From the NCBI GenBank assembly GCA_019931105.1, contig JAIOUW010000001.1:1426001-1490000 (forward strand): a stretch of 64,000 nucleotides of DNA, in the 5' to 3' direction. A model generated the notes under the pieces. The model ran no database searches, had not been told where the DNA came from, and saw nothing but the letters and a program-made list of their open reading frames with translations. The position numbers were made by a program, and so were the translations under genes. Below, piece by piece: positions 26,891 through 35,615 of this stretch; position 1 is the stretch's first letter, and each line of letters starts with the position of its first letter. The stretch comes from Flavobacteriaceae bacterium NBU2977 (lineage in GTDB: Bacteria > Bacteroidota > Bacteroidia > Flavobacteriales > Flavobacteriaceae).

Positions 26891-28405
26891 TCATCGAGCG
26901 TTCTCCCCCTTTGGGGGAGTTAGAGGGGGCCACATCTCCTTTACTTCATTCTTCGTTACTTTGCCCAATACGTTTCTGGGTAATCCATTCCTAACAATGT
27001 AGTTCCTAGGTATTTTATACGCAGGCAATTGCGTTTTCAACCACTCGGAAATTTGCTTGAAATCCACAGTATCTTTTTTTGAAACGATGCAGGCCGAAAC
27101 TACTTCGCCCCATTCGTCATCGGGTAGCCCGACCACGGCACAATCGTCAACAAGTTCATGTTTTCGCAGCACATCTTCGATTTCCAAAGCGGAAATTTTA
27201 TATCCGCCCGATTTGATGATGTCCACACTATCGCGCCCCAATATTTTATAAAGTCCGTCGTTCAACATGCCGATATCGCCCGTAATGAACCAGCCATCTT
27301 CGGTAAAGGCTTTTCGTGTAGCTTCCTGTTTTTTCCAATATTCCTTAAAAACACTCGGCCCTTTGATCTGGAATTCCCCGGGTTCATTTTCGCCTACAGT
27401 TTCGTCGTTCGAATCGACCAGTCGCATCTGAACACCCGGCAACGGCAATCCAACATGGCCGGGCCTTCGTTCTCCGCGATACGAATTGGATAATCCCATT
27501 CCGATTTCGGTCATTCCATAACGCTCCAATAAGGTTTGACCTGTGATTTCCTTCCATTTTTGAAGTACCGGTACGGGCAATGCCGCAGAACCGGAAACCA
27601 TGAGCCGCAATTTCGATGCGGCTTTTGACATTTTTTTCTGTTCTTCGGCAGCGGCTTTTTCCCAAAAGGAAATCAATTTATAATAAATGGTCGGCACTGC
27701 CATGAACAGGGTCAACCTTCCCGATTTGAAAATTTCCCAGACTTTTTCAGCATCGAATTTTGGAAGGAATTCGCAGCAAGCACCGCTCCAAAGCGCACAA
27801 CCCATAACGTTGATGATTCCATGTACATGGTGCAAAGGCAGAATATTAAGGATATAATCCTCTTTATGCCATTCCCAAGCGTCGACCAAAGTCGTGATCT
27901 GTGCCTCGATATTGTCATGGGTCGTGACGACCCCTTTGGGCCTGTTCGTGGTGCCGCTGGTGTACAAAATCATGGCCCGACGCCGCGAATCGATATCGGG
28001 CAGGCTGGTTGTATTTTCTTTTAAAACCGATTCCAATGCGGTTACCGAAATACCGATTGTGGCCTCCAAAGGTTTCAAAAAACCGATATAGTCTTTGTGG
28101 GCGATTACGATTTCGGCCTGCGTATCTTCCAAAACATATTGTATAGATGGCAATGGATGAAGCACGCAAAGCGGAACGGCAATTCCACCAGCGGCCCAAA
28201 TGCCCCATTGCACGGCCGTATATTCAAACGAAGGAGGCACCAAAAAAGTAATCCGCGCCTCATTGAGATCGTCTTTTCCATCCAACAAGTTGGCCGCGAC
28301 ATTTCGGGAAGCTTCCAAAAGTTGTCCGTAGGAATAAGACGCGCCGTTGGATACTACCGCCGTTCTGTTTTTGAAGTCTTTGGCCCTTTCGATGAGTCGG
28401 ATCAT
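26891..28405 (-). CDS. Acyl-CoA synthetase (ACSF3/MatB-like AMP-dependent ligase)
   Basis: 504 residues. ANL-superfamily motifs: P-loop ILYTSGTTNRPKG (about 147-160), YGMTE (about 295), DGWFITGDIG (about 370) and the hinge/C-terminal GRDSVDIIKSGGYKISALEIE, with the catalytic Lys in VLGKVTKNE. PGHVGLPLPGVQMRL and LHPLPSIQYVLEDTQA resemble the malonyl-CoA/methylmalonyl-CoA synthetase branch (ACSF3, MatB). It activates a carboxylic acid to its CoA thioester using ATP in the cytoplasm. The last ten or so residues (PPLTPPKGENAR) are encoded by a REP-type repeat and were probably added when that repeat replaced the original stop. Confidence 0.88.
   Translation of the reverse strand: MIRLIERAKDFKNRTAVVSNGASYSYGQLLEASRNVAANLLDGKDDLNEARITFLVPPSFEYTAVQWGIWAAGGIAVPLCVLHPLPSIQYVLEDTQAEIVIAHKDYIGFLKPLEATIGISVTALESVLKENTTSLPDIDSRRRAMILYTSGTTNRPKGVVTTHDNIEAQITTLVDAWEWHKEDYILNILPLHHVHGIINVMGCALWSGACCEFLPKFDAEKVWEIFKSGRLTLFMAVPTIYYKLISFWEKAAAEEQKKMSKAASKLRLMVSGSAALPVPVLQKWKEITGQTLLERYGMTEIGMGLSNSYRGERRPGHVGLPLPGVQMRLVDSNDETVGENEPGEFQIKGPSVFKEYWKKQEATRKAFTEDGWFITGDIGMLNDGLYKILGRDSVDIIKSGGYKISALEIEDVLRKHELVDDCAVVGLPDDEWGEVVSACIVSKKDTVDFKQISEWLKTQLPAYKIPRNYIVRNGLPRNVLGKVTKNEVKEMWPPLTPPKGENAR
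26903..26929. repeat. REP-like element with perfect CTCCCCC/GGGGGAG hairpin
   Basis: CTCCCCC (26903-26909), TTT, GGGGGAG (26913-26919), then TTAGAGGGGG. This is a palindromic repeat of a type I recall as common in Bacteroidota genomes, where it is often translated as LTPPKGE. Here it forms the 3' end of the acyl-CoA synthetase gene on the minus strand. Confidence 0.65.
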
Positions 28406-28447
28406 GAGTTAAAGATATTTCATTGTTCGTTCGTTGGAATGACAATA

Positions 28448-28590
28448 AAAACAGGGCTGTCCAAAAAAGAAAGTGTAAATGTCATATTGAGCTTGTCGAA
28501 ATACTTTTACTTGTTGAAAATCAAAATCGGTTTCGACAGGCTCAACCTGACAAAATAGCCAAATTTGACTTTTTTGGACAGCCCTGTTTT
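28448..28590. mobile_element. MITE-like element with 22-bp perfect terminal inverted repeats
   Basis: 28448-28469 and 28569-28590 are perfect inverted copies (arms containing CAGGGCTGTCCAAAAAAG). Nested inside is a second imperfect palindrome at about 28481-28501 and 28531-28552 (TTGAGCTTGTCGAAA against TTTCGACAGGCTCAA), a repeat sequence I recall as common in flavobacterial genomes. There is no coding capacity in its 143 bases. It lies between the starts/ends of two minus-strand genes. No clear target-site duplication was found, so mobility is inferred from structure only. As RNA it would form one long hairpin. Confidence 0.65.
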
Positions 28591-28597
28591 AAGGGGC

Positions 28598-29659
28598 CTA
28601 CAATTCAACGGTCTTGCCCGTCTTGAAAGACTCGTCGGCGGCCAGAACGATACGTAAACTGTTTACGGCATCGCGCAAATGGTCGCTCATATCCAGGTCT
28701 TGTTGAATCGCTTTTAAAAAATATTCCTGCTCCAAAAGACATAGTCCATCGTGATCGGGTTCATCGGATGTATCTATCAGCTCGTCGGGTTTGGCAAAAT
28801 TTCCATGTTCATCCATGACGCTATGATGTAGTTTCAATGCTCCGGTTTTTGAATGGTCGTCCACGCTATCGGAATCGCCCTTGGCCTCATCGACAATGGA
28901 GACACAACCTTTTGGACCGATTACATCCTTTACAAAAAAAGCGGTCTCGCTCATCATCGGCCCCCAGCCCGCTTCGTACCATCCGACAGAACCATCCTTA
29001 AAGCGAACCTGTAATTGACCATAATTGTACATGTTGGTATCGACCTCATCAGAAAGTCTTGCACCGATCGCACTTACGCTTACAGGCACCGATTCGGTCA
29101 TTAGACACATTACATCCACATAATGCACCCCACAATCTACGATAGGCGACATGCTGTTCATCAACTGCTTGTGGGTGTACCAGTTGTCGCCCGAACTTTG
29201 CTGGTTGAGGTTCATGCGCATGACAAGGGGTTTGCCCAAGGTTTTGGCGACCTCCACAAACTTGGCCCACGCAGGGTGGACACGCAAAATATAGCCCACC
29301 ACCATTTTTTTGCCTTTTTCCTGCGCCAGATGGGTCAAGCGTTGCGCATCTTCAACGGTCAAGGCCAAAGGTTTTTCTACGAAAACATGGGCATCGGCAT
29401 TCAAGGCTTCCTGTATGTATTCGGCATGCGTATCGGGGTAGGTATTGATCGAGACCGCATCAGGTTTTGAGATCTCCAAAGCGGTTTTATAATCTCCAAA
29501 AGTAGGGTAGCCGCCCAATTCCTGGGACAGTTTTTCCCTGCTTTCGGGCCTACGGCTGACCAGGCCGACAATTTCGAAATTTTCCATTTGATGGTAGGCC
29601 CGCGCATGCGAGGCACCCATATTGCCGCAACCTACGACCAACACCCTTATTTTATCCAT
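28598..29659 (-). CDS. Gfo/Idh/MocA-family NAD(P)-dependent oxidoreductase
   Basis: 353 residues. An N-terminal Rossmann fold with VVGCGNMGASHARAY, the conserved EKPLAL motif at about 95, and the C-terminal alpha/beta domain with MSPIVDCGVHYVDVM (catalytic-region His). Family members oxidise or reduce sugars, inositols or related cyclic polyols using NAD(P); the substrate is unknown. No signal peptide, so cytoplasmic. The neighbouring sulfatase remnant and DUF1080-like protein suggest a polysaccharide-related setting, but this is weak. Confidence 0.9.
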   Translation of the reverse strand: MDKIRVLVVGCGNMGASHARAYHQMENFEIVGLVSRRPESREKLSQELGGYPTFGDYKTALEISKPDAVSINTYPDTHAEYIQEALNADAHVFVEKPLALTVEDAQRLTHLAQEKGKKMVVGYILRVHPAWAKFVEVAKTLGKPLVMRMNLNQQSSGDNWYTHKQLMNSMSPIVDCGVHYVDVMCLMTESVPVSVSAIGARLSDEVDTNMYNYGQLQVRFKDGSVGWYEAGWGPMMSETAFFVKDVIGPKGCVSIVDEAKGDSDSVDDHSKTGALKLHHSVMDEHGNFAKPDELIDTSDEPDHDGLCLLEQEYFLKAIQQDLDMSDHLRDAVNSLRIVLAADESFKTGKTVEL

Positions 29660-29700
29660 GATTCCCTATATTGGTAAATAATAAGATTGAAAATTAAACA

Positions 29701-29877
29701 ATGAAACCGACAACACCAACCGCAAGATTAAGGTTGCTTGGCCATCTTTTTATTTCCGTTATGGGGATATTTTTTCTTTCGGGAAGAAATGTGGATAAAA
29801 AAACTGTTGAAAACGACCCGGAAGCAAAACCCAACATTCTCTTTTTGATTGCCGATGAGACGAAAATAAGTTTTTAG
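29701..29877 (+). pseudogene. Sulfatase gene remnant (N-terminal stub)
   Basis: ATG at 29701 gives 58 codons ending TAG. The product has a signal-peptide-like segment (LRLLGHLFISVMGIFFLSG), then AKPNILFLIADE, the invariant first strand of type I sulfatases (usually KPNILFIxADD), and then breaks off. The remaining roughly 450 residues, including the CxPSR formylglycine motif, are absent. From 29878 to 30081 no sulfatase sequence continues. One frame reads NKFLVRDKGSLILKRYV and onward for about 45 codons to a TGA (at about 30005), unrecognised. The stub is best explained as a large deletion. Confidence 0.7.
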
Positions 29878-30081
29878 TCCGAGACAAGGGTAGCTTAATA
29901 TTGAAACGCTATGTGACCGATTGGCCAAAAAATAGATTGAAGATTAGTGGATATGCTACGGTCGGCAAAGAACGCAAATTATTATTAACTAGAACTTCCA
30001 ATTGAAGTGGCGCGCTCATGCAGCTGCCTTCGCATTATTATGTTTTGAGAACATGGTGATGGCATAGTTCAGGTATTAGTA
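29878..30081. other. Non-coding scar after sulfatase stub
   Basis: No start-to-stop gene is supported. Short open pieces in different frames (one reading RYVTDWPKNRLKISGYA, another WRAHAAAFALLCFENMVMA) look like gene debris, but I do not recognise the parents. Together with 29660-29877 this makes 422 bases without an intact gene. Confidence 0.5.
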
Positions 30082-31152
30082 TCACTCAATTTTTGCCATA
30101 ATTCCCCAGCCGTTCGCTTTATCCGATACCGCAACCAAGATTTCATTTTCTCCTTTTTTCGTGTTTAGAAAGAGCGTGTTTCCATCGATGAGCATATCAC
30201 CCCTGAAAGTCGGCCCTTTTGCCCTGAAACTGTTTTTTCCTTGAAATAACTTGGCGCCATTAAAGTAAACGACCGCGTCATCACTGAAATCAAAAGACAG
30301 CTTTTTTACAGCCGGTTCTGAAGACCTAAATTTATATCGTGCCCAAACAACATTCACCGGATTTTCCTCGAAGTTTCCTGAACTTGTTTTTCTGCGATGT
30401 TTATTGATGTTCAAAAGCCCTGAAGGCTCGGCGGAATAAATTTTCCATTCTAGTTTTTTAGTTTTGGGATATTGATTTACATCCATTTTTGAAATCTCAT
30501 AGGTTTTGCTGAGCTCCCATTCGCGAACTACATCAGGGTCATACTTTTCATGCTGATTGAATGGCGTAGTTTCTGAGAATTGGGTGTATTTGAAATTTGA
30601 AAAGTAGGCCCCTAGAAAGCTGTAAAAGCCAATAAACCCTTTTTTGTCTTTTCTTCGGAGATTAGCCACATGCAATATAGGTTCGGGCATCCCATTGAGA
30701 AACGCTTTTAATTCAGAACCCCTAAATTCTACTTTTATATGGTTCCATTCCTTGGGATTGAAATTGATCACGGCCTGATGCTCTCTGTACAATTGCCAAT
30801 TAGATTCACCATTGAACTCGGGGTTGTATTGAATCGCATCCGGAAATCCTGATTTGTGTAAGCGTACATAAAAGGTTTCATGGTTTCCACGGTCTTGCGC
30901 CCTAAAATATAGTCCCGCGAATGCCCGGGGTTTTTCTGCCATGAAATCAAATTCGATGATACCATCCTGAAATTTTACATTCTCAAGTGAAGCCTGCCCG
31001 TTTAGATAGACCGCTTCGTTGCCAAGTTTATTTTCAAATCGCCTTGGCTCGCGCTCCACAAAAGACCATTCCTTTGATACGATCGGCACTTGAACCTGAG
31101 CAAATACTTGAAAGGCATTAAAGAATAAGAAAATTATAATTGTATTTTTCAT
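30082..31152 (-). CDS. Secreted LamG/DUF1080-like protein with C-terminal sugar-binding-like domain
   Basis: 356 residues from the ATG at 31152, which gives a signal peptide (MKNTIIIFLFFNAFQVFAQ). A longer ORF to 31278 would overlap the divergent gene. Residues about 25-190 resemble a concanavalin-like fold of the DUF1080/3-keto-disaccharide hydrolase type (DGIIEFDFMAEKPRAFAGLYFR, EWNHIKVEFRGSELKAFLNG, GFIGFYSFLGAYFSNFKYT). The rest looks like a galactose-binding-type beta-sandwich (SFDFSDDAVVYFNGAKLFQG, ENEILVAVSDKANGWGIMAKIE). It is periplasmic or surface; an enzymatic role is unproven. It is divergent from a membrane-anchored regulator-like gene that also ends in a similar fold. Confidence 0.7.
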   Translation of the reverse strand: MKNTIIIFLFFNAFQVFAQVQVPIVSKEWSFVEREPRRFENKLGNEAVYLNGQASLENVKFQDGIIEFDFMAEKPRAFAGLYFRAQDRGNHETFYVRLHKSGFPDAIQYNPEFNGESNWQLYREHQAVINFNPKEWNHIKVEFRGSELKAFLNGMPEPILHVANLRRKDKKGFIGFYSFLGAYFSNFKYTQFSETTPFNQHEKYDPDVVREWELSKTYEISKMDVNQYPKTKKLEWKIYSAEPSGLLNINKHRRKTSSGNFEENPVNVVWARYKFRSSEPAVKKLSFDFSDDAVVYFNGAKLFQGKNSFRAKGPTFRGDMLIDGNTLFLNTKKGENEILVAVSDKANGWGIMAKIE

Positions 31153-31261
31153 TTGAAATTTTTTATCAAATATCGAAATTGAACGATAAAAGCCGTGTTC
31201 ATTACTGTTCATGTTTTGTTCAAGCATGACCAATCGCTTTAAATGACCGTATTTTGCCACT

Positions 31262-32506
31262 ATGAACGAGTTCGACAATACTGCTATCGAAAGGTTAAAA
31301 TCAGAGTTGGTAGATCATCTAAATTGGGGCGAGGCAGCTCATTGGAGCACTCGTAATTTTGAACGGTTAAGCGAAAAAATATTTGAAACCACATCGATTC
31401 AATTAAGCGTGTCCACTCTTAAAAGATTTCTAGGAAAGGTGGCTTATTACAATAAACCTGCGCCGGCAACTTTAGATGCCATAGCGGCATTTTTAGGTTA
31501 CGAAGGCTATATGGACTATCGTTGGACCGTCAAGAAACCTGAAGAACCAATAAGCCAAATCTCAAAAAAGAAGATTTTCATTTACGGTCTTGGCGTATTG
31601 GTATTGATGGCGACTGTGGCAGCTGTTTCATTCATAAATCATGGAACACAATCTATAGATCCTTCCAAAACATCCTTTTCTATAAAAAAAGTGACCACCG
31701 GATTGCCAAATACGGTTGTATTCGAATACGATGTCACAAAAGTCGATGCCAATTTTGTTGAAATTCAGCAAGATTGGGATTCCACCAAACGCCACAAAGT
31801 CAATCCTTCGAATACGATATTTACACATTATTATGAGTATCCCGGCTATTATAATGCCAAATTGTTGGTAAATGGCTTTGTAGTCTCAGAAAAGGATTTG
31901 TTCATTCCTTCTGACGGATGGATGTCGGCGATTTCATATTTGAATGAAACAAAACCGCCCAGATATTTGCGGAAAAATGAATTTGAAAGTGATTCAGTGC
32001 TAAGGATTTCTACCGATGTCCATAATGACATCCTAATACATCCGGATGAAGTATCACTTGAATTTTTTAATGCTTTCGCGAATCCTGAGTTTGAGTTTGA
32101 AAATTTTGACTTCAAGGCTAATGTTCGATTTAACACACAGTCGGGCAAAGTGCCATGTGAATTTAGAAAGCTCATTTTCTTTGGCACCAAAAAATTTATA
32201 AGAGTTCCGTTCAGTGTGCCCGGCTGTGTTTCCCAAAACACACTAAGACTTGGCAGTCTTGTGATAGATGGAGAAGAAAATGACCTATCTGACCTTTCAG
32301 TTGAAAGTGGAGAATGGTCAAATATTCGAGTAATAAATGTTGACAATCGTTTGTCCATTTATTTGGAAGATAAAATGGTGTTTGAAACCGATCTTATCGA
32401 TGACTTCGGCAAACTTGCCGGTATTCGTTTTTCGTTCAATGGATCGGGAGAGGTTAAAGATCTGCATCTGTCAAGCAAAGGGAATGTGTTGTTGTCCTTG
32501 AAGTAA
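31262..32506 (+). CDS. Membrane-anchored regulator-like protein with periplasmic PKD/LamG-like domains
   Basis: 414 residues. Residues 1-90 (WSTRNFERLSEKIFETTSIQ, LSVSTLKRFLGKV, LDAIAAFLGYEGYMDYR) form a helical, HTH-like cytoplasmic domain that recurs in Bacteroidota proteins. One membrane helix follows at about 103-125 (KIFIYGLGVLVLMATVAAVSF), then a PKD-like segment (VFEYDV...THYYEYPGYYNAKLLVNG) and a C-terminal concanavalin-like domain (WSNIRVINVDNRLSIYLEDKM). This layout suggests a one-component sensor that reads a periplasmic ligand and acts on DNA inside, like ToxR/CadC. DNA binding is inference. It is divergent from the secreted protein at 30082-31152, the obvious candidate target, across 109 bases. 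Confidence 0.65.
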   Translation: MNEFDNTAIERLKSELVDHLNWGEAAHWSTRNFERLSEKIFETTSIQLSVSTLKRFLGKVAYYNKPAPATLDAIAAFLGYEGYMDYRWTVKKPEEPISQISKKKIFIYGLGVLVLMATVAAVSFINHGTQSIDPSKTSFSIKKVTTGLPNTVVFEYDVTKVDANFVEIQQDWDSTKRHKVNPSNTIFTHYYEYPGYYNAKLLVNGFVVSEKDLFIPSDGWMSAISYLNETKPPRYLRKNEFESDSVLRISTDVHNDILIHPDEVSLEFFNAFANPEFEFENFDFKANVRFNTQSGKVPCEFRKLIFFGTKKFIRVPFSVPGCVSQNTLRLGSLVIDGEENDLSDLSVESGEWSNIRVINVDNRLSIYLEDKMVFETDLIDDFGKLAGIRFSFNGSGEVKDLHLSSKGNVLLSLK

Positions 32507-32575
32507 ACACTTTTTTGAATTGATACCTCTTATTTTCTGCAAAGCTTCATTAACAACTTTGTTCCAACTTTGAGA

Positions 32576-34714
32576 TTAAGGGGTTTCCAGTGCAAACGCC
32601 ACAATCTGATTTCCTTTTTCCGCGCCTAATTTCTCGCCGCCACAGGCAATGGCGATATATTGTTTTCCGTTGACCTCGTACATGGCCGGGGTCGCAAAGG
32701 CCGCTGCCGGAAGTTTATATTCCCAAAGAATGTCACCCGTGCGTTTGTCGAAAACCCGAAAATAACCGTCGCGTGTGGCACCGATAAATAACAATCCGTT
32801 TTCGGTAACAACGGGCCCGCCGTAGTTTTCGGTGCCCGTTCCCTTACCTTTCTCGCCCAATTCGGGAGTATCCCCAAAGGGAATCGACCAAAGATATTCT
32901 CCAGAATTTAAGTCGATGGCATGCAGGGTGCCCCACGGTGGACTAATGCCGGGCAGACCTTTGCTATCTAGAAATTTGTCGTAACCGGTGTGTTTGTAGT
33001 TAATCGCACCGTTGGATTTGATGCTGTCAGCTCTGTCTTTTTCAACGACATTGTGCTTGACTTCCTCGCCCCATAAAAACCGTAAAAGCGCCTCTTTTTC
33101 ATCGTCTTTTATTTGCGGAAAGCCCGTCATCATCCCTTTACCTTTAAGGATAATGGTGGCCACCTCCTTTTTTTCCTTACGTAATTGCAGATCCAATAGC
33201 GACGGGAAACCGCTGGCCGTCAAACCTTTTCTGTCAGCCTGATGGCAACTTACACAGTATTTTTGGTATGTCGCCTCGCCCAAGGGCATCCCTTCGGCCA
33301 CTTCGTCTGCGGGCGCAACTTGTATGTTCCAAGCCATTTCGTTGGCATTGACATAGAGAATGCCCTCTTCGGGATCAACTGCTGCCCCGCCCCATTCAGC
33401 CGCCCCATCATAGCCCGGAAGTAAAAACCCCCGGGTCAAAGCGGGCGGTGCGTATTGTCGTTTATCACTTTCCTTAAAAATCTTTAATAACTCCTCTTTG
33501 TTTTCGGCAAACGGACTGATATCGTTTTCCGTCAAATCCTGAGACTGTCGGGCAAAGGGTTTGGGCTTTGTCGGGATCGGTTGTGTGGGCCAGGCCTTTT
33601 CTCCTTCCAAAGTCGATTCGGGTACGGGCACTTCCTCAATATCGAACAACGGTTCCCCGGTCAGCCGATTGAACACATAAACGTAGCCCTGTTTGGTCAC
33701 TTGGGCAACGGCAGGAATATTTTTTTCATCGCGAGTTACCGTCAAAAGATTGGGCGGGGCCGGGGGATCGCGATCCCAAATATCATGGTGGGTCAATTGA
33801 AAATGCCAAATGCGTTCGCCCGTATTTCCATCCAACGCCAAAAGACAGTTTGCATAAAGAGTGCTCCCCAAGCGATTACGCCCATAAAAATCGGGCGCGG
33901 CAGAACCTGTGGGCACATAAATGATACCGGCTTCCTCATCGACGGCCATACCGGCCCAATTATTGGCCGCCCCGACAAGATCGTCTTTAAAGGCTTGCTT
34001 GTTTTCCCACGTTTCATAGCCTTCCTCCCCTGGATGGGGAATGGTGTGGAATACCCAGGCCAATTCTCCGGTAACGACACTAAAGGCCATAATATCGCCC
34101 GATGGCGCTCCCTCGCCTTCCGATAAGCGCAAAGGCATCACAATAAGGTCTTTATAAATGGCTCCGGGGGTGTTCGAAATGACGAATTTCTCCTTGGCCG
34201 ATTCGGGCATTCCGGAACGCAAATCGATTTTTCCATTATTTCCAAAGGAAGGAATCGGTTTTCCGGTCAGGGCATCCAATGCAAAAAGATCTGGGCCACG
34301 GGTTACCAAAATCCGCTTGTCGTCTTCTTTTTCCCAATAGGACACCCCCCGACTGGTCGAGTGCCACACCTTTTCGGAATCGCCGAATTGCCAGATTTCC
34401 TTACCCGTTCCGGCGTTCAGCGCAACGACCCGAAGTGCCGCGGTTACCCCGTATAAAACACTGTCGACAACCAAAGGATTCATCTGCATTTGTCCCCAAT
34501 CATCAGCTTCGTATGACCAGGCGATCTTGAGGTTTTTGACGTTATCTTTTGTGATTTTCGAAAGGGTGGAGTAATGGCTTCGACCCGGATCGCCCAAGTA
34601 AGACGACCAAGTTTTATATTCTTTTTTTTCGGTGTTTTTTTCTTCGGATGGGCTACAGCCCAAAATGACCAAAGAGAAAACCATCAGCACAAACGAGTAT
34701 TTGCAAAAGACCAT
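32576..34714 (-). CDS. PQQ-dependent dehydrogenase lipoprotein with cytochrome c motif
   Basis: 712 residues. Lipoprotein signal (VLMVFSLVILGC). Eight-bladed quinoprotein propeller with WSSYLGDPGRSHYSTLSKIT at the start, the THHDIWDRDPPAPPNLL region typical of glucose/quinate-type quinoproteins, and C-terminal W-docking repeats (GDILWEYKLPAAAFATPAMY). A single heme c site CVSCH lies at about 475 inside the propeller, with GFPSLLDL after it and a Met ligand probably in GKGMMTGFP. It oxidises a sugar, polyol or alcohol in the periplasm and passes electrons to the respiratory chain. Last gene of a five-gene minus-strand operon; 29 bases after the kinase-like gene. Confidence 0.9.
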   Translation of the reverse strand: MVFCKYSFVLMVFSLVILGCSPSEEKNTEKKEYKTWSSYLGDPGRSHYSTLSKITKDNVKNLKIAWSYEADDWGQMQMNPLVVDSVLYGVTAALRVVALNAGTGKEIWQFGDSEKVWHSTSRGVSYWEKEDDKRILVTRGPDLFALDALTGKPIPSFGNNGKIDLRSGMPESAKEKFVISNTPGAIYKDLIVMPLRLSEGEGAPSGDIMAFSVVTGELAWVFHTIPHPGEEGYETWENKQAFKDDLVGAANNWAGMAVDEEAGIIYVPTGSAAPDFYGRNRLGSTLYANCLLALDGNTGERIWHFQLTHHDIWDRDPPAPPNLLTVTRDEKNIPAVAQVTKQGYVYVFNRLTGEPLFDIEEVPVPESTLEGEKAWPTQPIPTKPKPFARQSQDLTENDISPFAENKEELLKIFKESDKRQYAPPALTRGFLLPGYDGAAEWGGAAVDPEEGILYVNANEMAWNIQVAPADEVAEGMPLGEATYQKYCVSCHQADRKGLTASGFPSLLDLQLRKEKKEVATIILKGKGMMTGFPQIKDDEKEALLRFLWGEEVKHNVVEKDRADSIKSNGAINYKHTGYDKFLDSKGLPGISPPWGTLHAIDLNSGEYLWSIPFGDTPELGEKGKGTGTENYGGPVVTENGLLFIGATRDGYFRVFDKRTGDILWEYKLPAAAFATPAMYEVNGKQYIAIACGGEKLGAEKGNQIVAFALETP

Positions 34715-34743
34715 GATCGACAGCGTGTAATCACTAAAAATAA

Positions 34744-35610
34744 TTAAAAATACCTTTTCAATATAGTCGTAACAGCTTCTTTGTACGAACCGCCGAACAA
34801 ATTCAAATGCACCAGCAAATAATACAGTTGATAAATCGCATTGCGGGCGGTTTCACCTCCAATTTTCGGGAAATGTGCTGAATATGCATCGTAAAAAGCA
34901 GTATCGAATCCTGCGAACAATCGGGTCATGGCAATATCGACCTCATGATGCCCGTGATAAACCGCAGGATCGATAAGGTACGGAATCCCATCTTGCGAAA
35001 TCAGATAGTTACCGCCCCATAGGTCGCCATGTAAAAGTGAAGGTTTTAGGTCGTAGGGGAAGCGATTCGAACAACTTTTTAACAGGATTTCCTCCGAAGG
35101 AATTTCAGAATATTGCAGAAGATTTTTGGCAAGCGCCATTTTCATTTGGGGAAGCAATCTTTCAAAAACATAAAAATCGGCCCAAACGGAATACTTTTTG
35201 TTTGCTTGTGGTAGGTTACCTATAAAATTGTCGCTATCCCAACCGAACTGTTCGACCCCCGATACTTTGTGCAATGCCGCCAATTGGTGTCCAAGAAGCT
35301 CCATGTCTTTTCGAGACGCTTTTTTCGGCTCGATATATTCCATCAACAGAAATGCCCCTGTCTCCATTTTTTCGCATAGCAATACTTTTGGTGTCGCAAT
35401 CGTATTCGTTCGCGAAATCGCTTCCAATCCTTTTTTTTCGGCCAAGTACATTTCATAGATCTTAGCGCCCTGATTTGTCTTGCAGAAAAAACGGTCCGTT
35501 TTTGTTTCCAATAAAAAAGCTTGGGAAATATCGCCACCTGAAATTGGCCGAACCCGCTCAACGGTAACGCTCAACAAGTTTCCAATGGTGACCTTAACAT
35601 GTTCGTCCAT
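34744..35610 (-). CDS. Fructosamine/ketosamine-3-kinase family protein
   Basis: 288 residues from the ATG at 35610, five bases after the upstream TGA (the open TTG at 35619 would overlap it). The APH-like kinase fold has GGDISQAFLLETKTDRFFCK in the N-lobe, LLMEYIEP at the hinge, the catalytic SLLHGDLWGGNYL (about 205) and YLIDPAVYHGHHEVDIAM (DFG-equivalent Asp). Relatives phosphorylate ketoamines formed by glycation so that they decompose, a protein repair role. Cytoplasmic. Lies between a PqqB-like gene and the PQQ dehydrogenase, a link to sugar chemistry that is suggestive only. Confidence 0.88.
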   Translation of the reverse strand: MDEHVKVTIGNLLSVTVERVRPISGGDISQAFLLETKTDRFFCKTNQGAKIYEMYLAEKKGLEAISRTNTIATPKVLLCEKMETGAFLLMEYIEPKKASRKDMELLGHQLAALHKVSGVEQFGWDSDNFIGNLPQANKKYSVWADFYVFERLLPQMKMALAKNLLQYSEIPSEEILLKSCSNRFPYDLKPSLLHGDLWGGNYLISQDGIPYLIDPAVYHGHHEVDIAMTRLFAGFDTAFYDAYSAHFPKIGGETARNAIYQLYYLLVHLNLFGGSYKEAVTTILKRYF

Positions 35611-35615
35611 TGAAA

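Noticed and set aside
28097-28558. 153-codon plus-strand ORF across the acyl-CoA synthetase start and the MITE-like element
   Set aside because: Antisense to a clear gene and running into a repeat; no domain.
33581-34126. 181-codon plus-strand ORF opposite the PQQ dehydrogenase
   Set aside because: It is fully antisense to a well-supported gene and has no recognisable domain.
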